From Cryptomeria japonica (Eukaryota; Streptophyta; Pinopsida; Cupressales; Cupressaceae): a DNA stretch of 64,000 bases. Location: the NCBI RefSeq assembly GCF_030272615.1, contig NC_081415.1, positions 513,263,034 through 513,327,033 of the forward strand. Direction: 5' to 3'. The translations under genes and the position numbers were made by a program. Under the pieces are notes generated by a model. That model was not told the origin of the DNA. It was given only the letters and a program-made list of their open reading frames with translations, and ran no database searches. Shown in pieces: positions 1 through 11,203 of the stretch. Each line of letters starts with the position of its first letter. Position 1 is the first letter of the stretch.

Positions 1-1500
1 CATGTTTAGACAACAATTTCTAAAGACTAGAAAACTATAAAGAAACTACACCAATGTATATCTTAGCAGTTTCTAAATTGCTATTCTATTAACAAAATGA
101 AAACACATTCTTAGTAGTTTCTATCAAGTCTTTATCTTCATGGCATCATTCTAATCTTGATTTTTCCCTCCAACATATCAATCTCTAGGACAACATTCTA
201 TTCTTGTCTTCAAGATAGGCTTTGATGGCTATGTAAAGAGCATACTATCAAACAATTTACATTCCTTCTCTTGTCTCCATTATGGTATTGCCATCAACGG
301 TCTCTTGAAGTTTTGAAAGCCTCCTCAACAAATCATTTTGTGCATATCATATCTTCAAGTTTCTAACTTTGAAATCTAACAAAAATGCCCTTCATTATGA
401 TTTGAAGTGTTAATAACCTGTTTGTCGATTTCCACATTGGTATGATTGGTAGGATATTGATTTTACAATTGTCAATTGCATCAGCATTGAAGCTTTTAAA
501 ATGGTTATAAATCCAAAAATCCAAGAAGTAAATTAAGTTTGCACAAATGCGCAAATGTGATTCAAGGGATTAACCAATTAATGGTTAATCATTTGGAGTT
601 TTTTGCATGAAATGAGAGCGATCATTAACCATTGACTAGTCAAAGGTTAAGAAATTCAAACTTTTTGCGTAAACTAAGCGAGGATTAACCATTAACTTTG
701 GAAGAGGTTAAGCTATTCAAATTTTTTGCACAACACAAGAGAGGGGAGTAACTATTAACTTTGGAAGAGGTTAAGGCATTCAAATTTTTTGTGCAAAACA
801 AGAGAGGGGATTAACCATTAACTTTGGAAGAGGTTAAGGATTGGAAGCTTTTCATACAAAATGACAAAGTGGATTAACCTCTGACTAGTTTAATGGAATA
901 ATTAACTTTCAAAAATTTCACTCCAAGTTATTAAAATGGGAGAAATAATAAACTAAATAATGAAAAATATTAAAGTTATTTTATTTAAATAATTAAATAT
1001 TTTCTCATTTAAAACCTAGAGGGCCTTCTTTGGAAAAATGTGTATAACTCTTGACTGAGATTGAATTTAGCCAAGAAATTTTAATTTGGCATCAAAGATG
1101 ACTAAATGATCAGAACCAAAAGATTTCTCTTCATGACGAAGTCCGAGATGCAAAATTTAAATGCTTTCCAAATAGAAGATGTCAAAAATTGAAAGATTAA
1201 AATCTTTTAAACCACCAACTGAATTGGAATGTAAATTATACACATGGCTCAAAATGATTATTAAGACAAGTTAATGAGGTGATTTCCCTCAACACTTTGT
1301 AATTTTCAAGATTCATCCATTTTCATACTTGAACTAACACATTATAGGCCCGATCCTGATAGGGTTTAAAAATTAGGACTTTGAGCTAAAATGACATATG
1401 TACACATCTTTAAAGCTCTTATAAATGCACATCATAACTTTATATGATATTAGCCTCAATGAAAAGTTCAAATTTTAGACATTTCAAATTTAGGACAACA
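1..1500. other. AT-rich flank, mostly unassigned
   Basis: This 1.5-kb stretch is AT-rich and holds no convincing coding region; the only open frame, at 363-554 on the minus strand, is short and has no recognisable motif. The one structured part is the tandem repeat at 569-900. The segment lies just downstream, in minus-strand sense, of a copia gag/protease remnant, and that remnant's reading stops making sense below about 1510. It may therefore be unrelated older DNA or very decayed element sequence. I see no LTR ends, PBS or PPT here. Confidence 0.5.
569..900. repeat. Tandem repeat, about six units of 55-64 bp
   Basis: Units begin with ATTAACC or a variant near 569, 624, 684, 748, 810 and 873. 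The unit core reads ATTAACCATTAACTTTGG followed by AAGAGGTTAAG, then an AT-rich spacer with a TTTTTTGC run. The third to fifth units are most alike and the outer ones diverge. No reading frame runs through it. Confidence 0.8.
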
Positions 1501-1514
1501 TATTTGATAGGATT

Positions 1515-2700
1515 TCATCTCATCCTTGATCTGGAAATCCACCTTGAACTTATGATTAAAAAGTTGATTGACATATAAGAGATTTTTTTCAAACTTGAAA
1601 CATAGAGCACCGTTGTGAGTGTACAACTTCTCATCTTGAGAGGAATGGTGACACTTCCCATTCCTTCTACAACATACTCTTTATTTTCCACTATCATAAT
1701 CTATTCTCCAGTGCATTGATCTATTATTTTATGAAACATCTGTCTATTGTCCATCATATTTTTGTTAGCATCAAAGTAAATGGAAAAAACATCTCTCATG
1801 GGTTGTGAGGTTTGAGAGATAAGAATGTCAATTTGATTAATGTTGTAATTATCTATATCAAGTATATCTTCATTAGATGTATCATCTTACTAGGTTGCAA
1901 CATATCCTCTCTGCTTTTGTTGGTGTGGATGTCATCTCAACTACCAAGAATCACCACCACTTTGATGTGCCTTGTTTACTAGAATTTTCTTGAATAAGGC
2001 CATTATACCAATAGTGATTAGTGTCATAAATGTTAGTATTACAAATATGACACCATTTATTATCCTTCAAAGGCTTCTATTCCTATTGTTTCTATTTTTG
2101 TGGGGGACCATTTCATTACTTTTGACCATATTATTGTCTCAAAGTTAGTGTCTTACATTCAAAGTCATCTTTTAATGACTAGATTTCTTCTTCTTATTGA
2201 ATTAAATTCTCCAATTCTTCAAATCAAACCTTCTTGGTGATGTGCAATGTTATGATGAAAGTCTTGAACTAGGAAGGAATATCACTCAAATTGATTGAGA
2301 TCATAAATTTAAATTGCAATTTCTCTCCAAGTGTGACAAGATCTACTCAAAGCTTAGACATGTGAGGTAAGAATTGCTCAACTTTCTTTCTATATTTCAT
2401 ATTGAGTCTATGAACCTTGGACTACAGATGAAGGATGTTAATCTAGTTCTTTTCCTTGTAGGTGATGGATAGGGTATCCCAATCCTCCTTTGTCATATCT
2501 TGAACATGTGGTTGAACCTTGTTAGTGATGTTAGGCATTATAAACATAAAGGCTTTTTCATTGGCCTTTTCAAACTTCTTGCATTCATATGATTCATTTG
2601 GATTACTACATTAGTATTGATCTCCCATAGCTATTGAAAGTGGAGAATCATGCACATTTTTATCTTCGACATAACATAATTAGTCCCTTTTATGATAAAT
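1515..2700 (-). pseudogene. Minus-strand Ty1/copia gag and protease remnant (J)
   Basis: Read on the minus strand from about 2700 down to 1515, all frames are broken by stops, but copia gag features appear in order: a helical gag segment containing KEDWDTLSITYKEK and RLNMKYRKKVEQFLPHMSKL, then a degenerate CCHC knuckle region (CHICNTN), and finally a segment at 1697-1515 with VLYVSSLKK. The last is the copia protease hallmark (usually VLYVPGLKKNLLS). The catalytic DSG motif was not found. Integrase and RT, expected at lower coordinates, are absent, so the copy is truncated near 1510. It is a dead fragment; its LTRs are not visible and its lineage is not assigned. Confidence 0.7.
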
Positions 2701-2792
2701 TAGGAGTACACATGATAACACTAGAAAAAAATGTGTCAAGAAAATATTGATTTTATTATATTTTGACATACACATCTTATCTTGGTATACAT

Positions 2793-3924
2793 TGCTGGTA
2801 AGAGACACAACATTGATGACCAAATGTTGTCAAACATGGCAACTTGAGTCCAATATCCAATCCATAGTTCATGATTCATTCATTTCAGAAGATTGATTGA
2901 GGTCCAATGAGGTCCGCTAAGAAGAACAACATATGTGGTAGAGTGCACTATTTGGTGGTCAGGAGTTTATTTTGGTTGAGTATTTTGCCTTGCGGATCTA
3001 GGAGATGTATTATGGATATGTGATTTACCTTATTCAAGGTTTGTGTGCTTCGGTGTTAAGTTTGGTGTTGGTTGAAAGATCCACTAGATAATTTTTCTAG
3101 TAGAACAATGTTTTGGTGTAGTAGCATGTGAAGATTCATTGTGTGGATCATGCAGAGTAATTTTTATGGTTGTTTGTATGTTCAAAGTTGATGAGCCAAC
3201 ATATGGGAAGCATGTGGACATATTGTTTTCTTTTTCTTAGTTGATTTTGGATCAGATTGAGCCAATTTTGGATAAACATTTCATGTTGCATGTTATGCAG
3301 TTTTTAGGATAACATGGAATTGATTTAATTTGATGATGCAGATATATTAGTTCAACTGATATGATCATTGACATGTTAATGGTGATGTGGTAAGTGCGTA
3401 TGAGCTATTGTTTATATTTTCACGTGCATGGTTGATAAATTTATGCTCTGGTATAATACAAAATATCAGATTAGAGTAGTGTGTTAGAAAAGTGGAAGAA
3501 AACTCTTTATGCTTAACCGAAACTACATTTTGGCATTTGTAGATGTTATTCATCAGTTTAGAAAATCAGTTATTATTTTTAATCATTTTTAGGATAGTAA
3601 GTCCTTTGGGGGTTGTATCCCTGTTCTTTGTAAGTGAGCAGTGAGGTCTAGGCAATGTGCCTGAATGCACATGTGTATTCCCCTTGTAATCTAATTATAC
3701 TCATGATCATAGCATTAGAATATTGTGGGTCTCAATCCCACCGTGGTTTTTCCCTTAACTGAGTTTCCACGTAAAAATCTTGGTGTTATGGTGTTGTTGA
3801 TCTTGGCCTTGTGTTTATGTACTTACCTTCATTTGCATAAAGTGGTTGTAAGATCAAGTTATTAAAGTTATATTTGTTGAACACTGATTCACTCCCCCAT
3901 CTTAGTATTCCCTTGATTCCAACA
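2793..3924 (+). repeat. Element A 5' LTR
   Basis: Begins TGCTGGTAAGAGAC and ends ...TTGATTCCAACA just before the PBS; it pairs with 25457-26539 along its length (shared blocks around the initial AGAGAC, the GGTCCAATGAG/GGTCTAGTGAG block and the final CACTCCC/TATTCCC block). The copies differ by many substitutions, so A is an old insertion. Near its end are the hairpin block at 3724-3773 and a C-rich run followed by CTTAGTATTC, an arrangement also present in F and G and in weaker form in B. Confidence 0.85.
3724..3773 (+). promoter_or_regulatory. Conserved LTR hairpin block, element A copy
   Basis: GTGGG and CCCAC flank a 7-nt loop, followed at once by GTGGTTTTTCCC and, six bases on, GAGTTTCCACG. 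GTGG and CCAC can form a second, nested stem. The same block occurs in the LTRs of B, F and G with a compensating base-pair change in the first stem. Its place near the end of R/U5 suggests an RNA-level role, which is inference. Confidence 0.6.
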
Positions 3925-3927
3925 ATT
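3923..3927 (+). repeat. TSD of element B, left copy (CAATT)
   Basis: CAATT immediately left of B's 5' LTR; the right copy is at 20421-20425 just after the 3' LTR. The two are identical, which fixes both ends of B and shows that B inserted exactly at the LTR/PBS junction of A. Confidence 0.9.
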
Positions 3928-4310
3928 TGTTGGAAATGTAGCATTATAATAGACAATGAAAGATTGTTGGCATTTCATAAGGATATTGAGAAGGTTGTTG
4001 ATGATTATGGATATAACTGATTAAGGATGTTTACTGTCTTGATATTATTGTTTTGTCATTGATGTCAAGAAAATGATTTTCTAATTCAGTATGATGTTGC
4101 CATATCTAGAGAAGTATGATTTGAAGAATATAACGATGTCAGTAAAAGACACAGGAAATAATATGATGAATAAGGGGATGAATAAGATATTCAATGCGCA
4201 ACTATTACCAAGTCAAACAATGATGAGATCATGATGTTTTAGATTGTTTTAACATCATACATATGTTGTAAATTGTAAACGTTAATACTATACTATGTTA
4301 TCATGCAAAG

Positions 4311-4356
4311 AACCTAGTCGGTAAACCCTAAGGAACCTAGTCGGTAAACCCTAAGG
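4311..4356 (+). repeat. 23-bp tandem duplication in B 5' LTR
   Basis: Two exact head-to-tail copies beginning AACCTAGTCGG and ending with AAACCCTAAGG; only one copy is present in the 3' LTR, near 10508. Each copy contains AAACCCTAA, the plant telo-box promoter motif; whether it acts here is unknown. Confidence 0.85.
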
Positions 4357-4747
4357 TTATCACTATTGGTTAATGAAGGCAGAATGTCTACCGAGTGAAG
4401 TTTAGTTGTTACCGAGTTGTAACCGAGCTATAATAGAATGCATTAAATGGTTGCATGCGTTATATAATGAAGGAAGCTGATGAGCTGGAACTGATTAAAT
4501 GATTGGTATGCTATGCATGAAGTTTGTTAATGAATCTAAGGCAATAGAAAGTTGGCATGAAGATCTACAATGCAGATTGAACCGCAATACCCTAGCACAA
4601 GTTCCAAGAAATATATGCAGGCTCCTAGGTGGGGTAAAACATTTTCAGATCGAAAGATGCATCGAACCTGGACAAGATCGAAGATCTGATGGCTATGATT
4701 GATCATGGGAAATGTGATCAAGGAGATTAAGCAGTTACCTAATTGTT

Positions 4748-4756
4748 TATAAATAG
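4748..4756 (+). promoter_or_regulatory. Candidate TATA box of B LTR
   Basis: TATAAATAG lies about 820 bp into the LTR in an AT-rich context, a fair match to a plant TATA box. In the 3' LTR the matching site is mutated (TATTAATAG near 19703). A second TATA-like run, TTATATAATG at 4460-4469, is the site in the 3' LTR that C inserted into. Which of the two was used is not known. Confidence 0.45.
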
Positions 4757-5213
4757 GAAACTATTGATAAACAATGTATGCGGGCAAGTGTATGCACATG
4801 GATGCTACATAGTGATTACCGAGCACAAAAGCTTGAAGACCTATTTGAATAATAGAGTATAGAAGCCCAACAGATAGACAGATTAGTTCTATGTCTAGAA
4901 TATATTGAACAAATAAGAATCTGCTTTAGCATTTTAGATGTGAAGTTGCAGATAGATTTTATTACTGTTATTTTGTGAAAGTGACAGAAAATCTCTTAAC
5001 CGAGTGGACTTAATAGTCTTATTTGTAAAACCCTCTAGCAAGGTGACATTCTGATTGAGTGTTTAAAATCCTTTAACAAGGTCACTTCTAACAAGGTGAA
5101 GATCCTAACAGACCTGAGGGAAATCCCTTAACCGGGTCACATCTAACAATGTGTTTGTAATCTTTAACAGGATTTTCTTTTAACCGAGCATACTCTAGAA
5201 GAGTATATTTCTT

Positions 5214-5262
5214 AGTGGGTTCGAAATCCCATAGTGGTTTTTCCCTTTTTGGGTTTCCACGT
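5214..5262 (+). promoter_or_regulatory. Conserved LTR hairpin block, element B copy
   Basis: GTGGG and CCCAT (a G-U closing pair) flank an 8-nt loop, then GTGGTTTTTCCC, a T run, GGGTTTCCACG. Here the second nested stem is complete: GTGG pairs with CCAC and CCC with GGG. The 3' LTR copy is at about 20171-20217. Confidence 0.6.
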
Positions 5263-5463
5263 TAAATCTAGTGTTATGAGGTTTATGATGTTTATATGCT
5301 TTTTGAGTTTGCAAGTTTAACAGTTTTGGTTATATTACTGAAATATATGTTACCGAGGTTGAATCTAATGTTTTTATGAAAGATTAAGTTTGTATGACTC
5401 ACCCCCCCTCTCATCTTGTCGGCTATTGGATCTGTACTTATATTAAGTATCAAAACTATCAAT

Positions 5464-5475
5464 TGGTATCAAAGC
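5464..5475 (+). other. Primer-binding site of B (initiator tRNA-Met type)
   Basis: TGGTATCAAAGC begins two bases after the LTR end. It is one base different from TGGTATCAGAGC, the complement of the plant initiator tRNA-Met 3' end, as used by most plant copia elements. Confidence 0.9.
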
Positions 5476-5525
5476 TTTGGACTCTAGAAGAAAAGTTTAA
5501 AGGCACTTGAGTTAAAGATGCAAAG

Positions 5526-6449
5526 ATGTATAGGAGGGATGCACCGAAGCTGAATAAGTCAAGTTTCTCTACATGGGAGAAAAGGATGAAGCTACATCTA
5601 TCAGGAGTTGGAGAATATGTTGTATACTATCTAGAGAATGATTTTGTTACACCGAGCACCTATCCATTGACTATGGAAGAGATAAAGGCAAAGCAAGAAC
5701 ATATTCAAGCAATGATTGAAATAACATCTGCATTGGTCGACTCAGAGTTTAATGATCTAGAAGGCTGCAATGATGCAAAGGCTATGTGGGATAAGCTCAT
5801 ATCAGTATATGGAGGAGATGAACATGTTCAAAGAGAAAAAGCAGATAGTGTAAGAGGACAACTTGAATCTATGAGGATGAATGAAGGTGAGAACATAACT
5901 TAGTACAGTACAAAACTAAAGGAGATTGTCAATCAAATCAAAGGAGGTGGAACTATTGAAGAAAAGGATATAACAAGTAAGTTGTTAAGAACCCTTCTAC
6001 TGGCTTATGCAATCCGAGTCTCTGCAATCAATGAATTGAGGTCTGTACCTAATATGCCAGTTTCTTTAGATGCTACAATTGGTAAGCTACATGCATTTGA
6101 ATTAAGTAACTTTGATAATAGTGGATATTCGGTAAATAAAGTTGAATCTGCATTTAGTTCTTTTCATTTTGATGAATCTAATGATTTCAATGAAAGAAAG
6201 TATAAGTACTCTGAAGGAGATAATAGTGGAGCAAGTGAAAGATTTCGTAAGAACATGGAGGTAGTACACAAACTGTATGAGGAAATCAGAAAGCAAGAAG
6301 AGTTTGAAGCACTATTAGCCAAAAGGTTACCAAGAGGCAAAAGTAAGTATAAAGGAAAACTACCTTTGAAATGTTTCAATTGTGATAAGATAGGACATAT
6401 GGCTTCTAACTACCCTGACAAAGATTATACTGAAAAAAGAGATTACTGA
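5526..6449 (+). pseudogene. gag: B gag
   Basis: Capsid/nucleocapsid precursor that would assemble the cytoplasmic particle. One frame runs from ATG 5526, 50 bases past the PBS, through an in-frame TAG at 5901. The N-terminal gag domain carries the STWEKRMKLHL-type tryptophan motif (residues about 16-26) and AMWDKLISVYGG (about residues 93-104). A CCHC knuckle begins at residue 283 as CFNCDKIGHMASNY: its last cysteine is now tyrosine. The frame continues past TGA at 6447 into protease. TAG at 5901 sits where a CAG glutamine codon is likely, a C-to-T change. Clearly copia gag; not functional as it stands. Confidence 0.88.
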
Positions 6450-7870
6450 GATGATAGAAAGATAGATAATCATTACAGAGGACACCGAGACTTCAGAAGA
6501 AGAGATAGAAAGACATGTTCAATAGCTGATGAGGAATCTAACGATGATAAATCAGATGAGATTGATATAGAGGAAGTAGTTTATGTGGCTATCACAGATG
6601 GTTTAGATGAAGAAAGGTATTAAGAAAAAGCCCTAATATCTCACATAAACACTAATGATTCTTAGATTATAAATAGTGGATGCTCACATCATATGACAGG
6701 AGATAAACACAAGTTTGTTATATTAGAAGATTATGATGGAGGCTATGTCAAATTTGGTAATGATGCACCATGTCCGATGAAAGATAAAGGATCTATAACA
6801 CTTCTTGACAATGCAAGATGCAATGATGTTTATTGGGTTGAAGGTTTGAAATACAATTTGTTAAGTGTAGCACAGCTAAACAACACAGGTTACCAAATAG
6901 AATTTTAGAAAGGAATTGTCAAAGTTCATGACAAGAATGGAAAGTTAGCTGCTACCGGGACACAAACAACAGGTAACACATTTCACCTTGACTCAACTCG
7001 TAACAAGTGTTTGCATGCAAATATAGATGATACCTGGTTAGGGCATAAAAGGTTTTGTCATGTAAATTTTGATAATCTGATCAAAATAAGTAAGAAGCAT
7101 TGAGTAAGAGGTCTACCGAGTCTTGAAAAACCTGAGAATACTATGTGCCGAGGATGCGAGATGGGTAAGATGACAAGATCAAGCTTTACAAGTAAGTCTT
7201 ACAGTTCTAAGGGAATTTTAGATCTAGTGCACACTGATCTTTGTGGTCCTATGAAAGTTCAAAGTTATTATGGTGATAAATATTTCATATTATTTGTGGA
7301 TGACTATTCAAGGATGATGTCAGTAATGTTTTTAAAAGAAAAATTAGATGCTTTTCAAATGTTTAAATGGTACAAGGCAAGAGTTGAAAATGAAACAGGA
7401 AGACAACTGAAATGTCTTAGATTAGATAGAGGAGGAGAGTTCACATCTGATGAATTCAACTTATTTTGTAGTGATCATGGTATTAAAAGACAAGTCTCTG
7501 CACCGAGAACTCCATAGCCGAATGGAAAAGCTGAGAGAAGAAACATATCTATTGTGGATTGTGCTAGAACACTAATGATTGAAAAGAAGGTACCACAAAC
7601 ATTTTAGGGAGAAGCAATAAGCATAGTAGTTTACATCTTGAACCGAATACAATTGAAGAAAGGTACTTTGAAGACACCATATGAAATCTAGTATGATAAG
7701 AAACCTAATGTAAGTTATTTTAAAATCTCTGGATGTAGATGCTATGTTCACAAAGATGATAGAAATAGCAAGTTTGATCAGAAGAGTGAAGAAGGAACTT
7801 TTCTAGGTTATTCTTCTAGAAGCAAAGCATTTAAATGTCTGATCAAACCTTCTAACAAAATAGTAGAAAG
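6450..7870 (+). pseudogene. B protease and integrase
   Basis: Same frame as gag, broken by in-frame stops. Protease: the usual DSGCSHHMT motif reads NSGCSHHMT, because codon 6672-6674 is AAT, so the catalytic aspartate is lost; a TAG one residue before the two isoleucines replaces the expected tryptophan. VYWVEGLKYNLLSVAQL follows at about 6829-6880. Integrase: HHCC zinc region (HKRFCH ... CRGC, 7046-7157), first Asp in VHTDLCGP (about 7228-7251), second in LDRGGEF (about 7423-7443), Glu in AERRN (about 7529-7543). Stops at 6663, 6906 and about 7101, 7515, 7605 and 7689 fit TGG, CAG or CGA codons changed by C-to-T or G-to-A transitions. Confidence 0.88.
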
Positions 7871-9706
7871 TGCAAATATGAAAATTGATGAATTTGCAGA
7901 AAGAAATGATGAAGGAAATTGCAAGGAACCAGAAGACTATGATAAATTTGTCTATGTTCAATCGAGAAGTCCTACCGAGAATACTGTTGAAGAAAATGAA
8001 GAGAGTATCCAGTTACCGAGTGATGAAGAAGATCATACAGAGCCTACGGAGCCTATAATAGCCAAGTATGTCAGAAGACATCATGCACCAAGTCAGATTA
8101 TAGGAGATAAGGATGATCCAGTGATGACAAGGAACAAATTGAAATAGAACACATGTTTGATATCTGAATTTGAACCAATAAAAGTGAAAGAGGCATTTAA
8201 CAGTGAAGATTGGATAAATGCTATGACAGAAGAGATTGATCAAATCAAGAAGAATGACACATGGACACTAATCCCAAGACCAAAGGACAAAAATGTAATC
8301 CATACAAAGTGGATTTTCTGAAACAAGCTAAACGAAAAAGGAGAGGTCATTCGAAACAAAGCAAGACTAGTTTGCAAAGGTTATGCTCAAGAAGAAGGAA
8401 TTGATTATGGTGAAACTTTTGCACCTGTTGCTAGACTTGAAGGAGTAAGAACATTGTTGGCATATTCTGCTTTCAAAAATTTCAAGGTATATCAAATGGA
8501 TGTCAAATCTGCATTTCTGAATGGAATATTAGAAGAAGAAGTTTTTATTGAACAACCTGAAGGATTTGTTGAAGACAATAATAAAGACTAGGTATGTAAA
8601 TTGAACAAAGCTTTATATGGTTTGAAACAAGCACCTAGAGCATGGTATGAAAGATTGCACTCTTATTTGATCAAGATTGGTTTTAAAAGGACAAGTGAGA
8701 ACATCAATATGTACATGAAGAAGGATGAAAATGGAATACTGATCTCAGCCATATTTGTTGATGATATTATATTTTGTGGAAATGACTCTTTATGCAAGAA
8801 CTTTGGAAATGAAATGAGCAAAGAATTTGAGATGTCATTAATCTGTGAGATAAAGTATTTTATAGGTTTACATATACTGCAAATGAAAAATGAGATTTTC
8901 ATTACTCAATCCAAGTACATAAAGAAAATCTTGAAGAAATTTGGAATGGAGGATTCAAAACCAGTAAGTACTCCTATGACTACCAACTATAAATTATCAA
9001 AGAATGATGAATCTGCATTTGTTGATGAGACACTTTACCAATCCATGATTGGAAAACTTCAATATGTTGTTCATAGTAGACCAGACATAGCACATGTAGT
9101 GGGTATAGTTGCAAGATTCTTTGCAGATCCTAAGGAAACACACATGACAACAATCAAAGAATCTTTAGATACTTGAAAGGCACTGAGGATTATGGTTTAG
9201 TATATCAGAAAGGAAATGGTTTTGATTTAAAATTTTGTATTGATGCTGATTGGGAAGGCAACATTGATGATAGAAAAAGCACAAGTGGAGGAGCTTTCTT
9301 TTTAGGAGAAAGACTAGTGAGTTGTCTTATCAAGAAACAAGGATGTGTTTCATAGTCAACAACAGAAGCTGAATACATTGTTGCAGCATTGAATTGTACC
9401 AACATTGCATGGATCAAACAATTATTGGAATGTATAAATGAGAAAGTTACCAAGCCAGTAACTATATTCTATGACAATACTAGTGCCATTAATATTTCAA
9501 AGAATCTTGTTATGCACTCTAAGACAAAGCACATCTCTATCAAATATCATTATCTTAGAGAAGAAGCTCCAGAGAAGAAAGTGGTGTTGGAGTATGTTAG
9601 CACAAAGGAACAAATAGCAGATATCTTCACCAAGCCACTACCAAGGGACACTTTTGAATATCTCAGAAGTAAGTTAGGGGTCCTACCCCTATCTTCTACT
9701 CACTGA
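7871..9706 (+). pseudogene. B reverse transcriptase and RNase H
   Basis: An acidic linker (7878-8147) precedes RT. RT motifs in order: NTWTLIPRPK-type segment replaced by DTWTLIPRP (about 8256-8282), [17 protein letters not shown] (8410-8460), [12 protein letters not shown] (8490-8525), LYGLKQAPRAWY (8612-8647) and the catalytic FVDDIIF (8755-8775). RNase H follows: DADW (about 9241-9252), TEAEY (9361-9375), YDNTSA (9470-9487), and the typical end QIADIFTKPLPRDTFEYLRSKLGV. A frameshift near 9170 separates RT from RNase H. In-frame stops near 8145, 8319, 8589 and 9353 are again of the transition type. Reverse transcription of the element RNA would have been its role; the catalytic residues seen are intact but the frame is not. 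Confidence 0.9.
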
Positions 9707-10130
9707 CTGAGTTCGGTGAAAGCATCAATCTGATGACTCTATTGAATATCTTTTAGGAGTTGATGCTGATTTATACAGTTTAGGATGTTTTCTAAAGGTG
9801 TATAGGAATTATTACAGGAAATAATATAGGGAACAGGAATTGAAGACAAAATGCTCTGACCGAGACTGAATTGATACATAATAGCAGGAAATCACTTCAT
9901 ACAGATAGAAATTATGTTTTAGTTCTTTACTTTTTGGCATTCTTGTCAAAGGGGGAGAAGACTAATATTGGAGGAGAAGACTAAAAGAAAACTGAGAAGA
10001 CTACAAATTGGAAAGAAGATTGAAGAAAATTGGAGAAGTCTAATGTATGGGGGAGAGCATTTCAGAATTTTAGAATCACAGCAATCCGAATCTTTTAAGG
10101 TCAAATCGATTGGTTTTTCCATCAATGCCA
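9707..10130 (+). other. B 3' non-coding region with an extra PPT-like motif
   Basis: No real gene. At about 9938-9960 a CATTCTTGTCAAAGGGGGAGA block precedes the true PPT by about 180 bp and resembles it closely. Such repeated PPT-like motifs upstream of the 3' LTR are a known trait of Sireviruses. F, G and A have the same arrangement. Confidence 0.65.
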
Positions 10131-10141
10131 AAGGGGGAGAT
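10131..10141 (+). other. Polypurine tract of B
   Basis: AAGGGGGAGA plus T immediately before the 3' LTR start TGTTGGCAATG; preceded by ATCAATGCCA, as in F and G. It is the expected plus-strand primer of reverse transcription. Confidence 0.85.
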
Positions 10142-10654
10142 TGTTGGCAATGTAGCATTATAATAGATAATGAAATATTGTTGGCATTTCATAAGGATAT
10201 TGAGAAGGTTGTTTATGATTATGGATATAACTGATTAAGGATGTTTACTGTCTTGATATTAATATTTTGTCATTGATGTCAAGAAACTGATTTTCTAATT
10301 CAGTATGATGTTGCCATATCTTGAGAAGTATGATTTGAAGAATATAACGATGTTGGTAAAAGACACAGGAAAGAATATGATGAATAAGGGGATGAATAAG
10401 GTATTCAATGGGCAACTATTACCGAGTCAGACAATGATGAGATCATGATGTTTTAGATTGTTTTAACATCATACATATGTTGTAAATTTTTAAGGTTAAT
10501 ACTATACTATGTTATAATGCAAAGAACCTAGTCGGTAAACCCTAAGGTTATCACTATCGGTTAATGAAGGTAGAATGTCTACCGAGTGAAGTTTAGTTGT
10601 TACTGAGTTGTAACTGAGCTATAAGAGAATGCATTAAATGGCTGCATGCATTAT
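10142..10654 (+). repeat. B 3' LTR, left part
   Basis: First 513 bp of the 3' LTR, aligned with 3928-4464 of the 5' LTR, stopping where element C begins. The last five bases, ATTAT (10650-10654), are C's left TSD. Confidence 0.92.
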
Positions 10655-11193
10655 TGTAGCATCGTAAATTGTATGCACTTGCTAGGGTGGTACAATTTCA
10701 CACCTAGTTTAGCACCCGCCTTGGCACATTTTGTATTTTGCATTGCATTTCCCCTTTAGCACTTAATTAATTAAATTAATTAGGTCTAAGGTTCTATTTC
10801 ATCATCTTCCACATCATAAAGTTGGGCCCTTTCATTAAAGTGTGCCCTTTTCATTTTATTCCTCCTATACATCATTTAATCAAAAACCCTAATTAGGTCC
10901 TATTTCAAACTTGGGGGCTTGATTTCAGGGGTCAAAACATCTCGAAATCACCTGTAACTTCATTATTCTCTCCAAAATCATCATATCTGACAGCCCTGAA
11001 AATTTGGTGAAAAGTTGTTGGAACCATGGCGCCCGGAGAGGACCATGGTGCCCGGAGTGCACATGGTCCCGGACATTTTTCCTGAAATTTTAGGAGCGCG
11101 ATCCAATCATAAAATAAAGCTTAACCCCAAGAAATTGGCAGGAGATTCAATCTCTAGGTCAGCCAAAAGTTGAAATTAAGACCTAAGGTTTCA

Positions 11194-11203
11194 TATATAA
11201 GAG
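11194..11203 (+). promoter_or_regulatory. Candidate TATA box of C LTR
   Basis: TATATAAGAG followed by CTCTCTTTCTTCATTTGAA. The block is kept in the 3' LTR (TTTATAAGAGC near 18321) and in D (ACATAAGAGC near 38885), which supports a promoter role in this family. Confidence 0.55.

Larger units (their letters stand above)
3928..5461 (+). repeat. Element B 5' LTR
   Basis: Starts TGTTGGAAATG and ends ...AACTATCA; 1534 bp. It matches the split 3' LTR (10142-10654 and 19442-20420). The run from about 5000 to 5200 contains many short copies of a CCYTTAACMRGGT-like motif, also seen in F and G. The copy carries a 23-bp tandem duplication (4311-4356) absent from its partner, so that duplication arose after insertion or was lost on the other side. 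Confidence 0.92.

Noticed and set aside
4320-4356. Interstitial telomere repeat (AAACCCTAA words)
   Set aside because: Only single AAACCCTAA words inside a 23-bp duplication, not an array.
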